Source: Hofstenia miamia
Taxonomy: Eukaryota > Xenacoelomorpha > Acoela > Hofsteniidae
Length of the DNA: 64,000 nt
Reading direction: 5' to 3'
Assembly: GCA_900660155.1 (NCBI GenBank)
Contig: CABFPE010000114.1
Coordinates: forward strand, 1,269,809 to 1,333,808
Part shown: positions 47,375-60,325 of the stretch, in pieces
How positions within the stretch are numbered: position 1 is the stretch's first letter
How the letters are laid out: each line of letters opens with the position of its first letter
Notes under the pieces: model-generated
Database searches by the model: none
What the model saw: only the letters and a program-made list of their open reading frames with translations
What the model was told of the DNA's origin: nothing
Program-made: the position numbers and the translations under genes

Positions 47375-48400
47375 TTTTAGGAGTTGTTTTGTAAAGAGAT
47401 TTGACATAGGTCAGTAAATAAAATGTTTGTATAATTAAGGTGCCTCAAGGTAAAAGCATGGAAGAATTGAATAATCGCACAAGGTGGTAACTGCTTAACT
47501 GCTAGTGTCATACTTTTTATACCTATAGCTAATTTTCTAACTGTTATATTAATGTGAGTGTTAAACTTAAGCTTTAAGCCAATGTACTTGAAAGTTTCTA
47601 CAATAGGTACATTAACATTATTTATTTTCAAAGTCAGTTTGGAAACATCTTAGTTACTTTTATTGGGCTGTAAAATACAAAATCCCGTCTTAGCATCATT
47701 AATCATCAACTTATGCATTAAAAAATATTTTGACAATTAGTTGCAATTGAATTCTATTGATTCCACTGGTAGGTGCATTGATGTATTATCGCTGATGATG
47801 TAGATGTCATCAGCATATTGAAGTAGATTGCAATTAGCTATTGACCGCATGTCATTTAAGTAAATACTAAAAGAAGAGGACGTAGAATCGTTCATTGAGG
47901 CACCCCATTGGAAACGGCAAATCGGTCAGAAAAATATCGTTTAATTTAACTCTCTGGATTCTTTGACTGAGGTAACTAGTTATCAATTGCTTACTATTAC
48001 AAGAAAATCCTAAGTAAAATAGTTTCTCAATTAGTATGTTGTGATTAATCGAATCAAAGGCTTTTGAAAGATCTAAACAAGCTATATAGCTACAAATTTA
48101 TTAGAATCCAGCGATGCTTTTCATTTTTCAGTAGCATTTAATAGCATCAATTGTTGAAAAATTTTTGTGGAATCCAAATTGGATGTTTGATAATAAACTA
48201 TACTTATTAAAATGTTCAATTATTTCATTTTGTAATAATCTTTCGAATATTTTGCTTATTGGAGAAGTAATTGAAATTGGTCGATAATTAGTGTCAATTG
48301 AAGGATAGTTTTTCCTAAAAATAGGAGTAATGTATCTAGGCAAGTTTTAGATATTCATTAAAGGTGAAATTTAAAGCAGTTGCAATGACATCTGCAGTTA
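47375..48400 (-). pseudogene. LINE reverse transcriptase, decayed (Jockey/CR1-like)
   Basis: Minus-strand pieces in order: a finger region with Asn-Tyr-Arg-Pro-Ile-Ser-Ile and Ser-Lys-Ile-Phe-Glu-Arg-Leu (48343-48128), motif A Asp-Leu-Ser-Lys-Ala-Phe-Asp (near 48075-48050), Gly-Val-Pro-Gln (near 47905), and the catalytic Tyr-Ala-Asp-Asp (near 47815). The thumb has Lys-Tyr-Ile-Gly-Leu (47590-47570). The frame changes several times and carries stops, so the copy is dead. No endonuclease domain is seen on the upstream (right) side. Confidence 0.8.
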
Positions 48401-50055
48401 TTTTAAGAGCCCATGATGGGATATTTGAGGGACTACTTGATTTGTTGGTCTTAAGCTTAAGAATTGATTTAATAATTTCATAGGTACTGCTTAGAATTTA
48501 CAGTTGTTTTATAGTTGCAATTTTTTGAAACACTTGATTTTTTGCCAATATTTACAGGCTCTTTATTTTTCATTGAAATATAAAAATGCTGCCCTAACTC
48601 GAATTACTAATTAAATATGAATAGATAAATTGTAAATTTGTATAATTGCATATTAAAATTAAAATTTGTTAATAATGTGAAAATTTATAGAGCATTAAAA
48701 ACTTCTCACAATTTCTAAATTAATATTTTCCAAAGGTTTATTTGTTAAAGAAAGGTAAAAAATTGTAATTAAATAAATAAAATCAAGATATACTAAAAAT
48801 GCACAAACTTCACAGAAATGAATTATTAATATTATTTAAATCAAGAACAAAAAAAATTCCACTTTTGTGCCAATAGCATCAAGATCAATCTATAATTTTA
48901 AATTTGCAAAAAGTCAATCTTTAAAATTTGATCAGAAATCATAATGTTCATTTTGTGTTTTCATTGATGAATATGCTAACCATAGGCAACTCTCTCCTTT
49001 TGCCTTACCTATAAAACACAAGTCTTCTTGCTAATAGATTCTACATAGATATAGAGAGGGATGTACTTCAAATTTGGGTATTGTATTTTATAATTCATTT
49101 TTTGATTTTAATAAAAACATTAGAAAAACATTAGACTAATTAAAATTATTAAAGATTCTTAACAACAATATAAAATATTGTATTTTTATTCTATGTTTTG
49201 ACCAAACTTAGTTTTAAACAACAAAATACAACACTGCAGGCCTTAATATACGTTGAACAGGGGGGATTGGCAACAATAATAACAATAATATTGTTAAGAG
49301 CCTCTGATGATGTATAAATATTTACCATTTAAAATAGCAAACAGAATATTTATCAATAATTTATATTAACACACTACACTGTTTCAAGTGTTGAAAGACA
49401 TTTTAATTATAAGATAGCTTCTCGCTGATTACAGAGCTTTATAAATGGAAATTTTGTGTACTGTGTTATACCACATCATACTATTAATCTGTGAAATGAT
49501 GCTTAGTTTTTATATATAGCATTTACTTTTAGTGCTAATGCAATTTTGAATCAGTTCATTTAGTGTTTTAGGTAACAATAACAGGTCAATATTTAATCTA
49601 GAAATATTTAGGAAGGCAATACTTCTTCTAAGATAGCCATTAAGTATTCAAAATCCCTACAATAACAGGTGTTTGCATATAATAAAATATCAATTTCCAG
49701 GTAGTTCAAGGGCAATCTAATAGCAATATGAAAACAGTAAGTAAATGAAAGAGAGAAATATTCTAGACAGTTAAAGCAAGAATTTTGAAATTTTTTCTGT
49801 GGATGACAATTTTATGGAATTAACCAAAAACAACATTTGACTATTAACTCAAATTTATAGAAAATGTGGAAATATCTCCAGTATTATTTTTGCCACTGGA
49901 CAATCTTATTCACTGAAAATTACAGTTTAAACTGGATTGTTCAAGTCTCAGTAATACACAAAATCCAAGGAAATTTATAGACGCAATAATGTAGTCACAT
50001 ATTTTGTAAAAAAAATTCAATGAGCAGAGCAAATTTGTATGTCATAAATGAATTA
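48401..50055 (+). other. Gene-free AT-rich stretch
   Basis: No gene is recognised. The part next to 48400 could be upstream LINE sequence in poor condition. Confidence 0.4.
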
Positions 50056-50463
50056 TCAGATAACATTGATTTGATTCTTTTTGGTATTGTAGATTTCTTA
50101 CAATATAATTTAAATAATGACAATATTTCTTCTTTCAGTGTATTAATTTCTGAATTTTCCTTAAGATTTTCTTTTATTAATAGATTTTTCTGTAAAAAAT
50201 ACAGTCTTAAACCTATCAAATAAACCACTCAGTAGCATCCAAAAAGAAGCCCTTTCCTATGGTCTTAAAATGAGTTGGCCAAGTAGCATTAATGAAACGC
50301 ATGCAAAAGTTGAAACGGAAGCCATGTTTCAAAATGTATTAATAAAAGAAAATCTTAAGGACAATTCAGAAATTAATACACTGAAAGAAGAAATATTGTC
50401 ATTATTTAAATTATATTGTAAGAAATCTACAATACCAAAAAGAATCAAATCAATGTTATCTGA
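50056..50463. repeat. Inverted duplication at the start of the Penelope-like element
   Basis: The left arm, 50056-50182, is the reverse complement of the right arm, 50337-50463, over about 127 bp with one or two mismatches. About 154 bp lie between. The right arm is coding sequence of the Penelope-like element, so the left arm is an antisense copy of its own 5' part. Confidence 0.9.
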
Positions 50464-51342
50464 ATTAAAACAATTAGCTTGCAATAATGACCTCTATATT
50501 TGCAAATTTGATAAAGGTAATGGCATTGTAATCATGAACAAATCAGAATATGTTGAGGAAATGAATAAAATCGTCAATGATAAAACCAAATTTAAATATC
50601 TATCAAACAAACAAAGCAAGCAAAGTCATTTTCTTTGTTCTCAGAATAAATTCAATAGGCAGTTATTAGATATGAAGAATCTGAAACAAATTTCTGAAGA
50701 ACAATATCAACAATTTCGCAGCATTGGTTCAGTTCCTCCAAGATTATATGGATTGGCCAAAGTACATAAAGATCAAAAGCATCCACCATTTAGACCAATA
50801 TTGTCATCAATTAATAGTCAGACATATAATTTAAGTAAATGGTTAGAAAAAATTTTAAAAGAACATGTTCCAAAACAATAAAATTTGCAAGATACATTTC
50901 ATTTTATTTCAGAATTGAAAAATTTTTATAAATCGCAAAGAGATAAAAAGAAATATTTAGTAAGCTTTGATGTAAAGAGTCTTTTTACAAACATTCCTGT
51001 AAAAATGACTATAAAACACATCTTAAGAACAATAAACGATTCACAGTTGTCAATTTCAAAACATACACTAGAAAAACTACTAGAAATGGCCTGCTTGAAT
51101 ACGTCTTTCATGTTTAATAATGAAATTTACCAACAAATAGACGGCATGGCAATGGGTTCCCCATTAGGCCCATTAATGGCAAATTTTGCAATGGACATGA
51201 TAGAATCGAAATTCCATAACGAAAAATTTTCATTTTATAAACGCTATGTAGATGATATATTCGCCATTTTTAATAACAAAGAAGAAGCTCATCGTTTTTT
51301 GCAGAAAATAAATCTGGAAATTGAAAATATCAAATTTACGAT
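50200..51342 (+). mobile_element. Penelope-like retroelement, RT part (cut by gap)
   Basis: The RT matches the Penelope-like type: Pro-Pro-Arg-Leu-Tyr-Gly-Leu-Ala-Lys-Val-His-Lys (near 50737), Arg-Pro-Ile-Leu-Ser-Ser-Ile with Tyr-Asn-Leu-Ser-Lys (near 50790-50840), motif A Ser-Phe-Asp-Val-Lys-Ser-Leu-Phe-Thr-Asn-Ile-Pro (near 50961), motif B Ala-Met-Gly-Ser-Pro-Leu (near 51150) and catalytic Tyr-Val-Asp-Asp-Ile-Phe (near 51245). The frame is nearly fully open from about 50200. The end of RT and any GIY-YIG endonuclease would lie in or beyond the N gap. Open frames and CpG retention suggest it is younger than the LTR elements. Confidence 0.88.
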
Positions 51343-52242
51343 NNNNNNNNNNNNNNNNNNNNNNNNNNNNNNNNNNNNNNNNNNNNNNNNNNNNNNNNNN
51401 NNNNNNNNNNNNNNNNNNNNNNNNNNNNNNNNNNNNNNNNNNNNNNNNNNNNNNNNNNNNNNNNNNNNNNNNNNNNNNNNNNNNNNNNNNNNNNNNNNNN
51501 NNNNNNNNNNNNNNNNNNNNNNNNNNNNNNNNNNNNNNNNNNNNNNNNNNNNNNNNNNNNNNNNNNNNNNNNNNNNNNNNNNNNNNNNNNNNNNNNNNNN
51601 NNNNNNNNNNNNNNNNNNNNNNNNNNNNNNNNNNNNNNNNNNNNNNNNNNNNNNNNNNNNNNNNNNNNNNNNNNNNNNNNNNNNNNNNNNNNNNNNNNNN
51701 NNNNNNNNNNNNNNNNNNNNNNNNNNNNNNNNNNNNNNNNNNNNNNNNNNNNNNNNNNNNNNNNNNNNNNNNNNNNNNNNNNNNNNNNNNNNNNNNNNNN
51801 NNNNNNNNNNNNNNNNNNNNNNNNNNNNNNNNNNNNNNNNNNNNNNNNNNNNNNNNNNNNNNNNNNNNNNNNNNNNNNNNNNNNNNNNNNNNNNNNNNNN
51901 NNNNNNNNNNNNNNNNNNNNNNNNNNNNNNNNNNNNNNNNNNNNNNNNNNNNNNNNNNNNNNNNNNNNNNNNNNNNNNNNNNNNNNNNNNNNNNNNNNNN
52001 NNNNNNNNNNNNNNNNNNNNNNNNNNNNNNNNNNNNNNNNNNNNNNNNNNNNNNNNNNNNNNNNNNNNNNNNNNNNNNNNNNNNNNNNNNNNNNNNNNNN
52101 NNNNNNNNNNNNNNNNNNNNNNNNNNNNNNNNNNNNNNNNNNNNNNNNNNNNNNNNNNNNNNNNNNNNNNNNNNNNNNNNNNNNNNNNNNNNNNNNNNNN
52201 NNNNNNNNNNNNNNNNNNNNNNNNNNNNNNNNNNNNNNNNNN
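51343..52242. other. Assembly gap (900 N)
   Basis: A run of N of round length, so probably an estimated or default gap size. Confidence 0.98.
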
Positions 52243-52434
52243 TATGAATCTCGGTAAATTAACATATAAAGATCTATATATATATATACATCAAAATTAT
52301 ATATTTTACGGGTAAGGACACTACCCACGTGTCCCGGTTTTGTCTGAACACATTCATGGATGTGAGTAATTATTATCGAGTATGGGCAGCTACAGATACA
52401 AGTAAGAATTTTATTCCACATTATGTGTAATAAA

Positions 52435-52747
52435 CAGGCTTGTCCATTGGAATTGGAATGTATGAAGCCAATGGATTTGTTCTGTAGAAATAGTTTTGAA
52501 ATTATGTATTTTTCTGATCTTACAAGTGAAATTCAGGCCTTAATAATTACATACAGAAAATGTGTTTATTATACTTAAATAAATATTTCTGAAATCGAAA
52601 CATCTAATGTATGTTGCAAAGAAAATTTGGATTAGCAAACTAAAACATAGATTGGAATTCGATTGGATTCCAATTTCAAAATTCTAGATTTTTTTACATT
52701 GAATTGGTTTGGATTGGACAGAAAAATCTGTCCAATAGACAAGCATG
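52435..52747. mobile_element. 313-bp hAT-like MITE
   Basis: Ends CAGGCTTGTCCATTGGA and CATGCTTGTCTATTGGA (right end read inverted) match except at two positions. Flanking GTAATAAA (52427-52434) and GTAATATA (52748-52755) agree at 7 of 8 bases, an 8-bp target duplication of hAT kind. The interior holds further small hairpins, for example GGACAGAAAAATCTGTCC, and no coding capacity. Confidence 0.8.
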
Positions 52748-53072
52748 GTAATATAATACGATTTTCTCAAAAACAAAATTATAAGTAATTTTTTGAAAAA
52801 ATTAACACATAATTAACGTGAATTGTGTTAGAAATATTGGAAAAAATAATCTGTAATTTTAAATTTATCTTAGTATAAATAAAGGGCTGAATAGCAATAT
52901 TCACGTTTTGTACATTAGTATAATATACACTTTAGAAGTTCAGTTTCTAGGACACCAAATATTGGTCTATCAAACCAAAAGATTAAATAAATTTTTGGGT
53001 GAGGCTAAAAAATAGGCTTAAAATGGGAAGAATTGGTATTAATATGAATGGNGATTATTGGATTTTTTCGAC

Positions 53073-53589
53073 CAGTGTCGCCTTCGTAAGAGGCCATAAA
53101 GATAGCAACACTTGAGTATTTTTCTTAATTCTTATAATTACATGATTTTAGTGATACATAATCATGGTGAAGACTCCTTTGCAATTCTATGGATCATTCT
53201 ATCTGTTTGTTGACTTGTGCATCGATGCGCTCCCGGAGAGGTTTTATATGAAAATATCCCAGTTAGTTTGTATCTTTTGATACATCTGGATACAACGGAT
53301 TTATCAATTTCCAAAATTCGCTCTATATCGCTAACAATTTTGCCCACATTGAGCAATACCATCATCTGGGCCACTTATTGTTCACGACTAATATTTGGTC
53401 CTCTCACCATAATTAAATCTCACTAACTAACAATTTATTTTGAAAATATTATCTAGATAATCTTGTGAGTAAGCAATCAAATAACAAGATAAGAATAGAT
53501 AGATAACAGTATTAGATAAGATATTTGATATAATTAAGATATATTCCAAATTAAACATTAGATTTAGGCTTTTCTATCTTTATGGCCAG

Positions 53590-53593
<4 letters not shown>
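53073..53593 (-). mobile_element. Tc1-like deletion derivative keeping the DNA-binding domain
   Basis: The right end, read inverted, is AGTGCTGGCCATAAAGATAG, very close to the classic Tc1 terminus. The left end has CAGTGT, a short extra stretch, then GGCCATAAAGATAG. Between them, minus strand 53162-53374 codes about 70 residues of the Tc1 paired-like DNA-binding domain: an Arg-Cys-Ile-Lys-Arg-Tyr helix and a following linker with Asp-Arg-Met-Ile. No catalytic Asp/Glu region exists in its 521 bp. A (TA)n run abuts its right end. A single N lies at 53052. Confidence 0.8.

Positions 53594-53628
<35 letters not shown>
53590..53628. repeat. (TA)n microsatellite
   Basis: A TA run directly follows the right end of the Tc1 derivative. 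Confidence 0.9.
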
Positions 53629-53631
<3 letters not shown>

Positions 53632-53639
53632 TGCACTAA

Positions 53640-54088
53640 TATTGTGAAGCTAGAACTTTGAAGAAATCCCTAAAGTTCCAGGGAAGGTATAAGACTAGGG
53701 CTGTTGTCCAGCTTGTCTTTTGTTACTAAAATTGTTATTAATGCTTTCACCCAAATTGCACAAGATGAGGAATGCACTTAGTGTAAGTTATTTTCACTTG
53801 GCACTTAGGTTTACTAATTGCACCCAAGAGTTAGGGATTCTTTATTCCTTATCAATTAGGACTCTAGTCTAAAGCAACTCTTCTTAAAGTTTTCTTGTAT
53901 CAGGTTGGCTGAGTGTGGCCACTCTTCTCCAACACAATCTCCTGTTTTACTTTCAACTTTTATTAGGATAAGGTATAACAGCAAGAGGAGGTTATTATTT
54001 TATAGCATCAGTAAATCCATGCATCAACTCAAAACCTTCAATAAGCTAGGATGGTAGAATAGTTAGCTGATTTCATACCAATGCCACA
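53640..54088 (+). repeat. LTR type C, 5' copy (right part)
   Basis: It matches the right half of 59421-60216 and ends ATACCAATGCCACA before a TGG-led primer site. The left boundary is lost against the Tc1 derivative and TA run. Confidence 0.75.
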
Positions 54089-54107
54089 TGGTAACCAACA
54101 CAGAACA
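54089..54107 (+). other. Primer-binding site of copy E3
   Basis: TGGTAACCAACACAGAAC follows the LTR end. It resembles the other primer sites in layout; the tRNA is not assigned. Confidence 0.4.
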
Positions 54108-57100
54108 CTGAGTACATGTACTATTTAATAATTAACTATACCTCTGTCAGGGGAAGCCTGATGAAGCTAACAAGATGTTGAACCCTACAAGAAAGGATAG
54201 AATCTTTCACTCTTGGTTTGCACAGTGCCATTGAGATATCAGAAAAAAAATTTTACAATAGCAGAAAAACCCAGCAACCTATTCTAATTACAGTTAAGCC
54301 AGTTACTAGTACCCATTGAAGCTCATTAACAAACAATTGATAAGATGCCAAATACAAGAAGTAATAAAAAATCAACTCCTAAGTAAGTGAGCCAAACTCC
54401 ACCTGCAGCAGAAACTGAATGCCCTAGAGAGGACTCCAATCTAGTCAAAAAAATTAAGCAAAAATTCGAATTGATGCAAGCAGAAAACTGCAAACAATTT
54501 GATCAAACAGAATTCGCAGACAGGAAATCCAACAACTAACAAAGAACTGAATTTTTAAAAAATTGTGTGTGTCTTTATAAAGAAAACTGCACTATCCATA
54601 TTAAGTACCAGCTGCTAGAAAAGAAAAACAATAATCTCCAAAAAGAATTAGAAACAGGAAATTGTAAACAATTCAAATTGTTGCAATCCAATACAAATCT
54701 GATTCAAAAAGTCAACATATGCAATATACAGAACACTCAAGTATCTAATAAGCTAATTCACAAGAAGCTGAAAATACAGTTTTGCCGGAAGAAATAAAAC
54801 AAACAAAAGCTCAATTAGATAGTTTGCAAATGTTCCAAAGAAACATTGCTCCTCCTAAGATTGCTAGAATGCATGATCCAACTGTTAAAAATGTAGGACA
54901 TTGTGTACATCAATCCCTGACCACCAATAAAAATCAATTCTCTCGCTCAATGCCAATTACCATTAATGATATTTCATCTAACAGGGCCCACACCCCAAAT
55001 AAAGATTTTGAAAACCCACGAATTACACAATTAATTGCAAAATTAGATTTAATTAATAATAAATTACATGAAATTGAAAATCCAAAATTAACAAATAAAC
55101 ATTTCATTCTAAATTGCAACAATCATCCAATGATGATAATGTAAAATTAAGAATGCCACCCAGAAATTGTCTGGCAAAGCTGATGGAACCTCACCAACTT
55201 TTGAGGAATGGTTCTTCTCATATGAACAGCACTTGATTGTACAATGAGCAGGCCAGGAATATGCCCTTGCCCAATTTCCTAGTTTTCTTACAGGAAAAGC
55301 TTACAATTACTACTTAAATTTTGATACATGTCTGACTATGAACTACTCATACAAACTTTTACATTCACTTTCATGCATGCACAGCATGCAACCAGTATAC
55401 AATACTTTAAATATGACATTGTATAATGCAAACAATGACATCCAAGAGAATATTCTTCAAGTTGAATGACTTTACAGACTAAGCAGAACATTGGCAGAAT
55501 ATTCATCCCATGATATATTTACACATATCACATATGGCATGCCACTTTTGATTCATTGCCTTTTTGAACAAAAATGTGGCCTAGAGGATAAATTATCCTC
55601 TTTTATAAAAAAGGCCATAGAAGTGAAACTACAAATACAAAATTACACAAAAATTGCCAATCAAATCAAATTTGGTACTACCTCATCAAGCTTCACCATC
55701 AAGAACACCAAAAGTTCATCAATGAACCAACAAACAACCTCTGATGTTAAAAACAAATCAGAAATACCTACTGATAAAATAATAAGCCTTACCAAGTTTA
55801 TTGTAAAAAATGTGACCAAAAAGGACACACAAGTCCAAATTGTACCATAACAATACATTTAATTGCCAAAAAAGGGTGTTACTATACTGACAACAGCAAT
55901 ATATATATATGAGTCCAACTCTGAGTTTGAAGATGATTTAAATGAGTAAGAGTGCTGACTCACAGCTGTGCACAATCAATCCTAGTAACAACCACATTAA
56001 ACAAGAACACAATGCCAATAACAATGAATAGGATTGTCCTCCAAGCAACTGTAGATACTGGCACCCTGTTTCCATTACCATGGATATGTATGTATGCAGT
56101 GATTACCTTGATACCAAATATTTAATCAAATTCACAATAGTGAATGATAAGTTTTCACATGACACTTATTGTTGATACCACCAACCATGCATTGCCTTAT
56201 CAAATAATTTTAGGCAAAGATTTTCTTGAGCAATATTGCTTTATAATTAATTTTCAGGATAAAATGCAAACAATTGATAATGACAATAACATGATAACTA
56301 CACACTCACAAACCTTAACTAATCAGACAATAACATTTTACCCTACTGAAACAATCAAAATCAAACCTTTTAGTTGGAATTTTGTAACATTAAAGTCTAA
56401 AAATCCAAATCATTCCAATTTTGTCATTGATAGCCAGAAGGGTTTAAAAAGTCATCACCAATTGCTACTATTGTAAAAGCTAAACCTAAACCAGTTCTAA
56501 CACTAGACCCAGCAGACAATTACAGTAATTCTACTACCATTCCAATAATAACACAATAGACAAATCCTCATCTTTTGACTAACCAAATGGATCATTTGAT
56601 TTCCACTTTACAAAACTATTTATTAGTGTTTAATTACAACAACATCAATGTAGGAAAGGCTATCAGCAAAGAACACACTATTGAAAGAACTCACAATAAA
56701 CCAATACAGCAACCTGTACATCTGATACCAGAGCACCTAAAACAGGAATATTCAAAAATGATAACAGATCTACTGAATAACAGAATAATCCAACCATAAA
56801 AAATTCCATATGGATCTTCTACAGCTTTCATCAAACAAAAAAATAAATATTGCCTCTGTGTTGACTTTTGAAAACTTAATGACATAACAAAAAAAGAGGC
56901 TTATCCACTACCACACATTGACAAAATACTCTATACAGCATGTCAAAATTCTTTTTTCACCACACTAGATCTATGTTAAGCATATTGGCAAGTTCCCATG
57001 CACAAATCAGATATTGAAAAAACAGCATTCATCACTCCATACAGCCCCTTCAAATTGCTTTATATAGCCTTTGCACTTTGAAATGCCCTGCCACATTAAA

Positions 57101-58339
57101 GTGATACATCACTAAAATACTTCAAACTACTAATAACAATTTAGAAGATGGTATTGCTGCATACATAGATGACATACTAAATGCATCTACAATAATCAAT
57201 AAAAACATCAAAAAACTAGACATAATACTATCATTACTAAAACAATCTGGTGTAAAAATTAACAGCCAAAAATGTAAACTTTTACAAACATCAGTAATTT
57301 TTCTAGGCTGTCAAATACAGCATAATAAAATCAGCTTAAAAGAGGATGCCTGAAATACAATAGATAAAATCACACCTAAGAAAGATGTACACAAAATTTT
57401 AGGCTTCTTGAACTATACCAAGTATTTATCCTGAACATCTTTCACAATGTTATTACCATGTCAAATTTATTAAAAAAAATAAAATTTTATTCAAATGGTC
57501 ATGGAAACATCAATCAGAACTTAATAATTTGAAAACAGAAATTAGAAAACTGTCAAGTTTAAACACACCAGACTTCTCAAAAGAATTCATTGTTGATTGC
57601 AATGCTGGATCTGTGGCTATAGGTGCTACATTAAATTCAATTTATCAACAATTTTGAATCTCCCATTTAATTTTTTATTCAAAAACTTAAACAGAATGAG
57701 CTCAACTATGGTTCTACAAAAGTAGAAATGCTTGCACTAGTTGAGAATATTAAACAATTTCAGTACTTTCTCCTTGGGCAATCACATTTCACTGTTCAAA
57801 CAGATAATTTCAGCCTCAGTTGACTTAAGAAATTTTGAAGATACTGCTCTAATATAATAGCATGTTGGATAGTATACCTAACCAAATTTAGCTTCACCAT
57901 TATTCATCAAAAAGGGAAATAACATACTAATGCTGACTTAATGACTGCACTTCCACAGTACCACCATGATGATACTAAGCAAATATATGATAAAGTACCA
58001 TTTCCATTCATCATGAAATCAGTATATGACAACCTCCCAGTAGTCAACACTGATAGAGAAACAATCTATTGCTGAGCTACAATCAGAAGAATCAACTGAA
58101 TTAAAATTAACACCACAACACCAACAACAACTTTGATACAAATATTCCTTAAACATTGTGAGCTAACATAAGTCCAAAGAAATTAAACTGGATTTAAACT
58201 GATTTAACCAACTATCTTACAAGAATAGCAATTCCTGAATCAACAGATGCTACCATTGTTGAAGATCAATTTGCACCTATTAAAGAAACAAACTCATTAG
58301 CATTAATGAAACAATAATTTACAGAATCCTGGAAATACA

Positions 58340-59390
58340 TCAAATCATTACATTGCTTAAACTTTATGCACATCTGGCACTCAATGTGGAATGTACTTTG
58401 TCCAAATGTATAATTTCTGAAGTTAACTATCCTGCAACCATAGGGATTGCATGGCTGCATAGCACACCCAAAAGTAGAATTTCATTAGAGGATTGCATTG
58501 CTACTAAGCACTACTACTTCATCCCATTGCCTTTAATTCATGCTGCCATCATACAGCCTGCATGGAGATCCAAACATGGTGAAAAGCAAAGCATAAACAT
58601 TCCATTATCACATTAAGATTAATACATCAATAGTCTTATTAAAACAATCAATTCTGATAAATACAAGCAGAGTAAATCTAAGCTTATACAAGAAGATGAT
58701 ACCTCTAATTTGTACTGCAATGATCATGTCCCACTTTAACATGTCTTCTAAAAAGGAAAACTTATTGCTGAACAAATAGAATATGTTAAATCCACAATAT
58801 CAAGATTACCAAACTCAATGCTCATCCTATTCTCTGAAATCAGCAATTTATTCTAGTATAACCTCATACATTAATCATTACAATATTACAATATATCCAA
58901 ATGAGCTGAAATCATCAGAATGCTGAGAGCTAATATCTCTGATCATGAAAACATTACAGAGGAAATAGTTATGAATAACATTTCATTATTTTTTGATGAA
59001 ATTAAAAATGATTCTAATTTGTTAAGCTTGTACAAATTTTTCTATTCTAATACAACAATTAACAAATAGGAGATACATGCTTCATATATTGATGCAAAAA
59101 TATCTTTACTTATTGCTATCAAGGGCTTTTGATTATACCTAAAGTTCTACAATTTATTTTCTAGAAAACTCAACAGCCTTTGTAACACTATAGTCATCTC
59201 AAATAACATAGAAAATCACAAATTCTTTCATTTTGCAAAATGAGTAAGCACATAACTAGAAGCTTTGTGCTATGATACACAATTTATGAAATATTCTTAC
59301 ATACTTTCTTGGAAAAATCCACATGCAATGCAATTACTCTAGATAAAGATGGTCAATCACTTTTTGCATCAGATATTGTTCAATTAGAAG
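58340..59390 (+). pseudogene. ORF3 region of copy E3
   Basis: Several short open pieces match ORF3 of copy E2 in the same order. One is the Leu-Asn-Val-Glu-Cys-Thr stretch near 58380, followed by Asn-Tyr-Pro-Ala-Thr-Ile-Gly. Another is an Ile-Gln-Pro-Ala-Trp block near 58550. A Met-Leu-Ile-Leu-Phe stretch lies near 58820, and an Arg-Ala-Asn-Ile-Ser block near 58930. This shows that ORF3 was inherited with the lineage. Fossil, heavily broken. Confidence 0.7.
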
Positions 59391-59420
59391 ACTAAATTCT
59401 ATAGTCCTGTTTGGGGTCAG

Positions 59421-60216
59421 TGTGGCATAAAGATTGTTATTATTTTGCATTCTATATTTTCAGTTATTTTAATTTCAATATTAATTTTTTGAATTTATTT
59501 CAATTGTAATTTTAACAAAATTACAAAGGTGCTATTTACTTTGGTTTGAAATTCTGCTAATTTAACAGTGCAGTAAAGCTCTAGCAGACAATCAATTTGT
59601 ACCAGTCAAATATTTATTCATGTTTTGATCAAATGCTATGTTTTTGTTTACAATGACCAGTTTTTATTTGTATAAATATCCATGAATTGTTCATTTATAT
59701 TCTCTTTAATTTGTTCTCAATAAATTTGTTTTACTTTGTATCTTGAATTATTGTTTATTTAAATTTTGAGTTTCTAAATTCATACATATAGTTAAAGGGC
59801 ACCTAAACAGTGGAAAAATTGACTGGCTTACTCTCCTTTAACCTAGGTTAAAGTGGTTCTACCACTTGTCTTTCATTAATAAAATTCTTATTAATGCTTT
59901 CACCCAAATTTCATGAAATGAGGAACACACTGAGTGTAGGTTATTTTCACTAGCACTTAGGTTTAATATTTGCACCCAAGAATTAGGGCTTCTTTCTTCC
60001 TAGTCAATTAGGGCTCTAGTCTAAAGCAACTTTTCTAAAAGTTTTCTTGTATCAAGTTGGCCAAGTGTGGCCACTCTTCCCCAACACAATATCCTGTTTT
60101 ACTTTCAATTTTTATTAGGATAGGGTATAAAAGCATCAGTAAATCCATGCATCAATTTGAAACCATCAATAAGCTAGAATGGTAGAATAGTTATCTGATT
60201 TCATACCAATGCCACA
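59421..60216 (+). repeat. LTR type C, 3' copy
   Basis: It is 796 bp, with ends TGTGGCAT and ATGCCACA as perfect 8-bp inverted repeats. It has a TATAAAAG box near 60126. The right half repeats 53640-54088. Confidence 0.85.
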
Positions 60217-60325
60217 TTATACACATATGTTCTAGATGATTTTAAAGCAATGAACAAAACATTAAATAATTTCATCAGTTGTATAAGTTTCTCAGAAAAA
60301 GAGCATTTTACATTTGAAAGCATAA

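Larger units (their letters stand above)
53640..60216 (+). mobile_element. Old Ty3/gypsy LTR retrotransposon with ORF3 (copy E3)
   Basis: Parts recognised: 5' LTR of type C, right part only (about 53640-54088), primer site (54089 on), gag (about 54345-55860) with a CCHC knuckle near 55800-55845, protease (about 56030-56240), RT (about 56640-57310) with Tyr-Ile-Asp-Asp near 57165, RNase H (about 57580-57840), ORF3 (about 58340-59390) and 3' LTR (59421-60216). It is broken in very many places and almost free of CpG. By eye the two LTRs agree at only about 85-90%, so it is an old insertion. Related to copies E1 and E2 but clearly diverged. Confidence 0.85.

Noticed and set aside
54158-54182. CTGATGAAG...GTTGAA resembling a hammerhead ribozyme core in the leader of copy E3
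   Set aside because: Only part of the core is present. I could not find all three stems or a proper cleavage site; it is probably chance.
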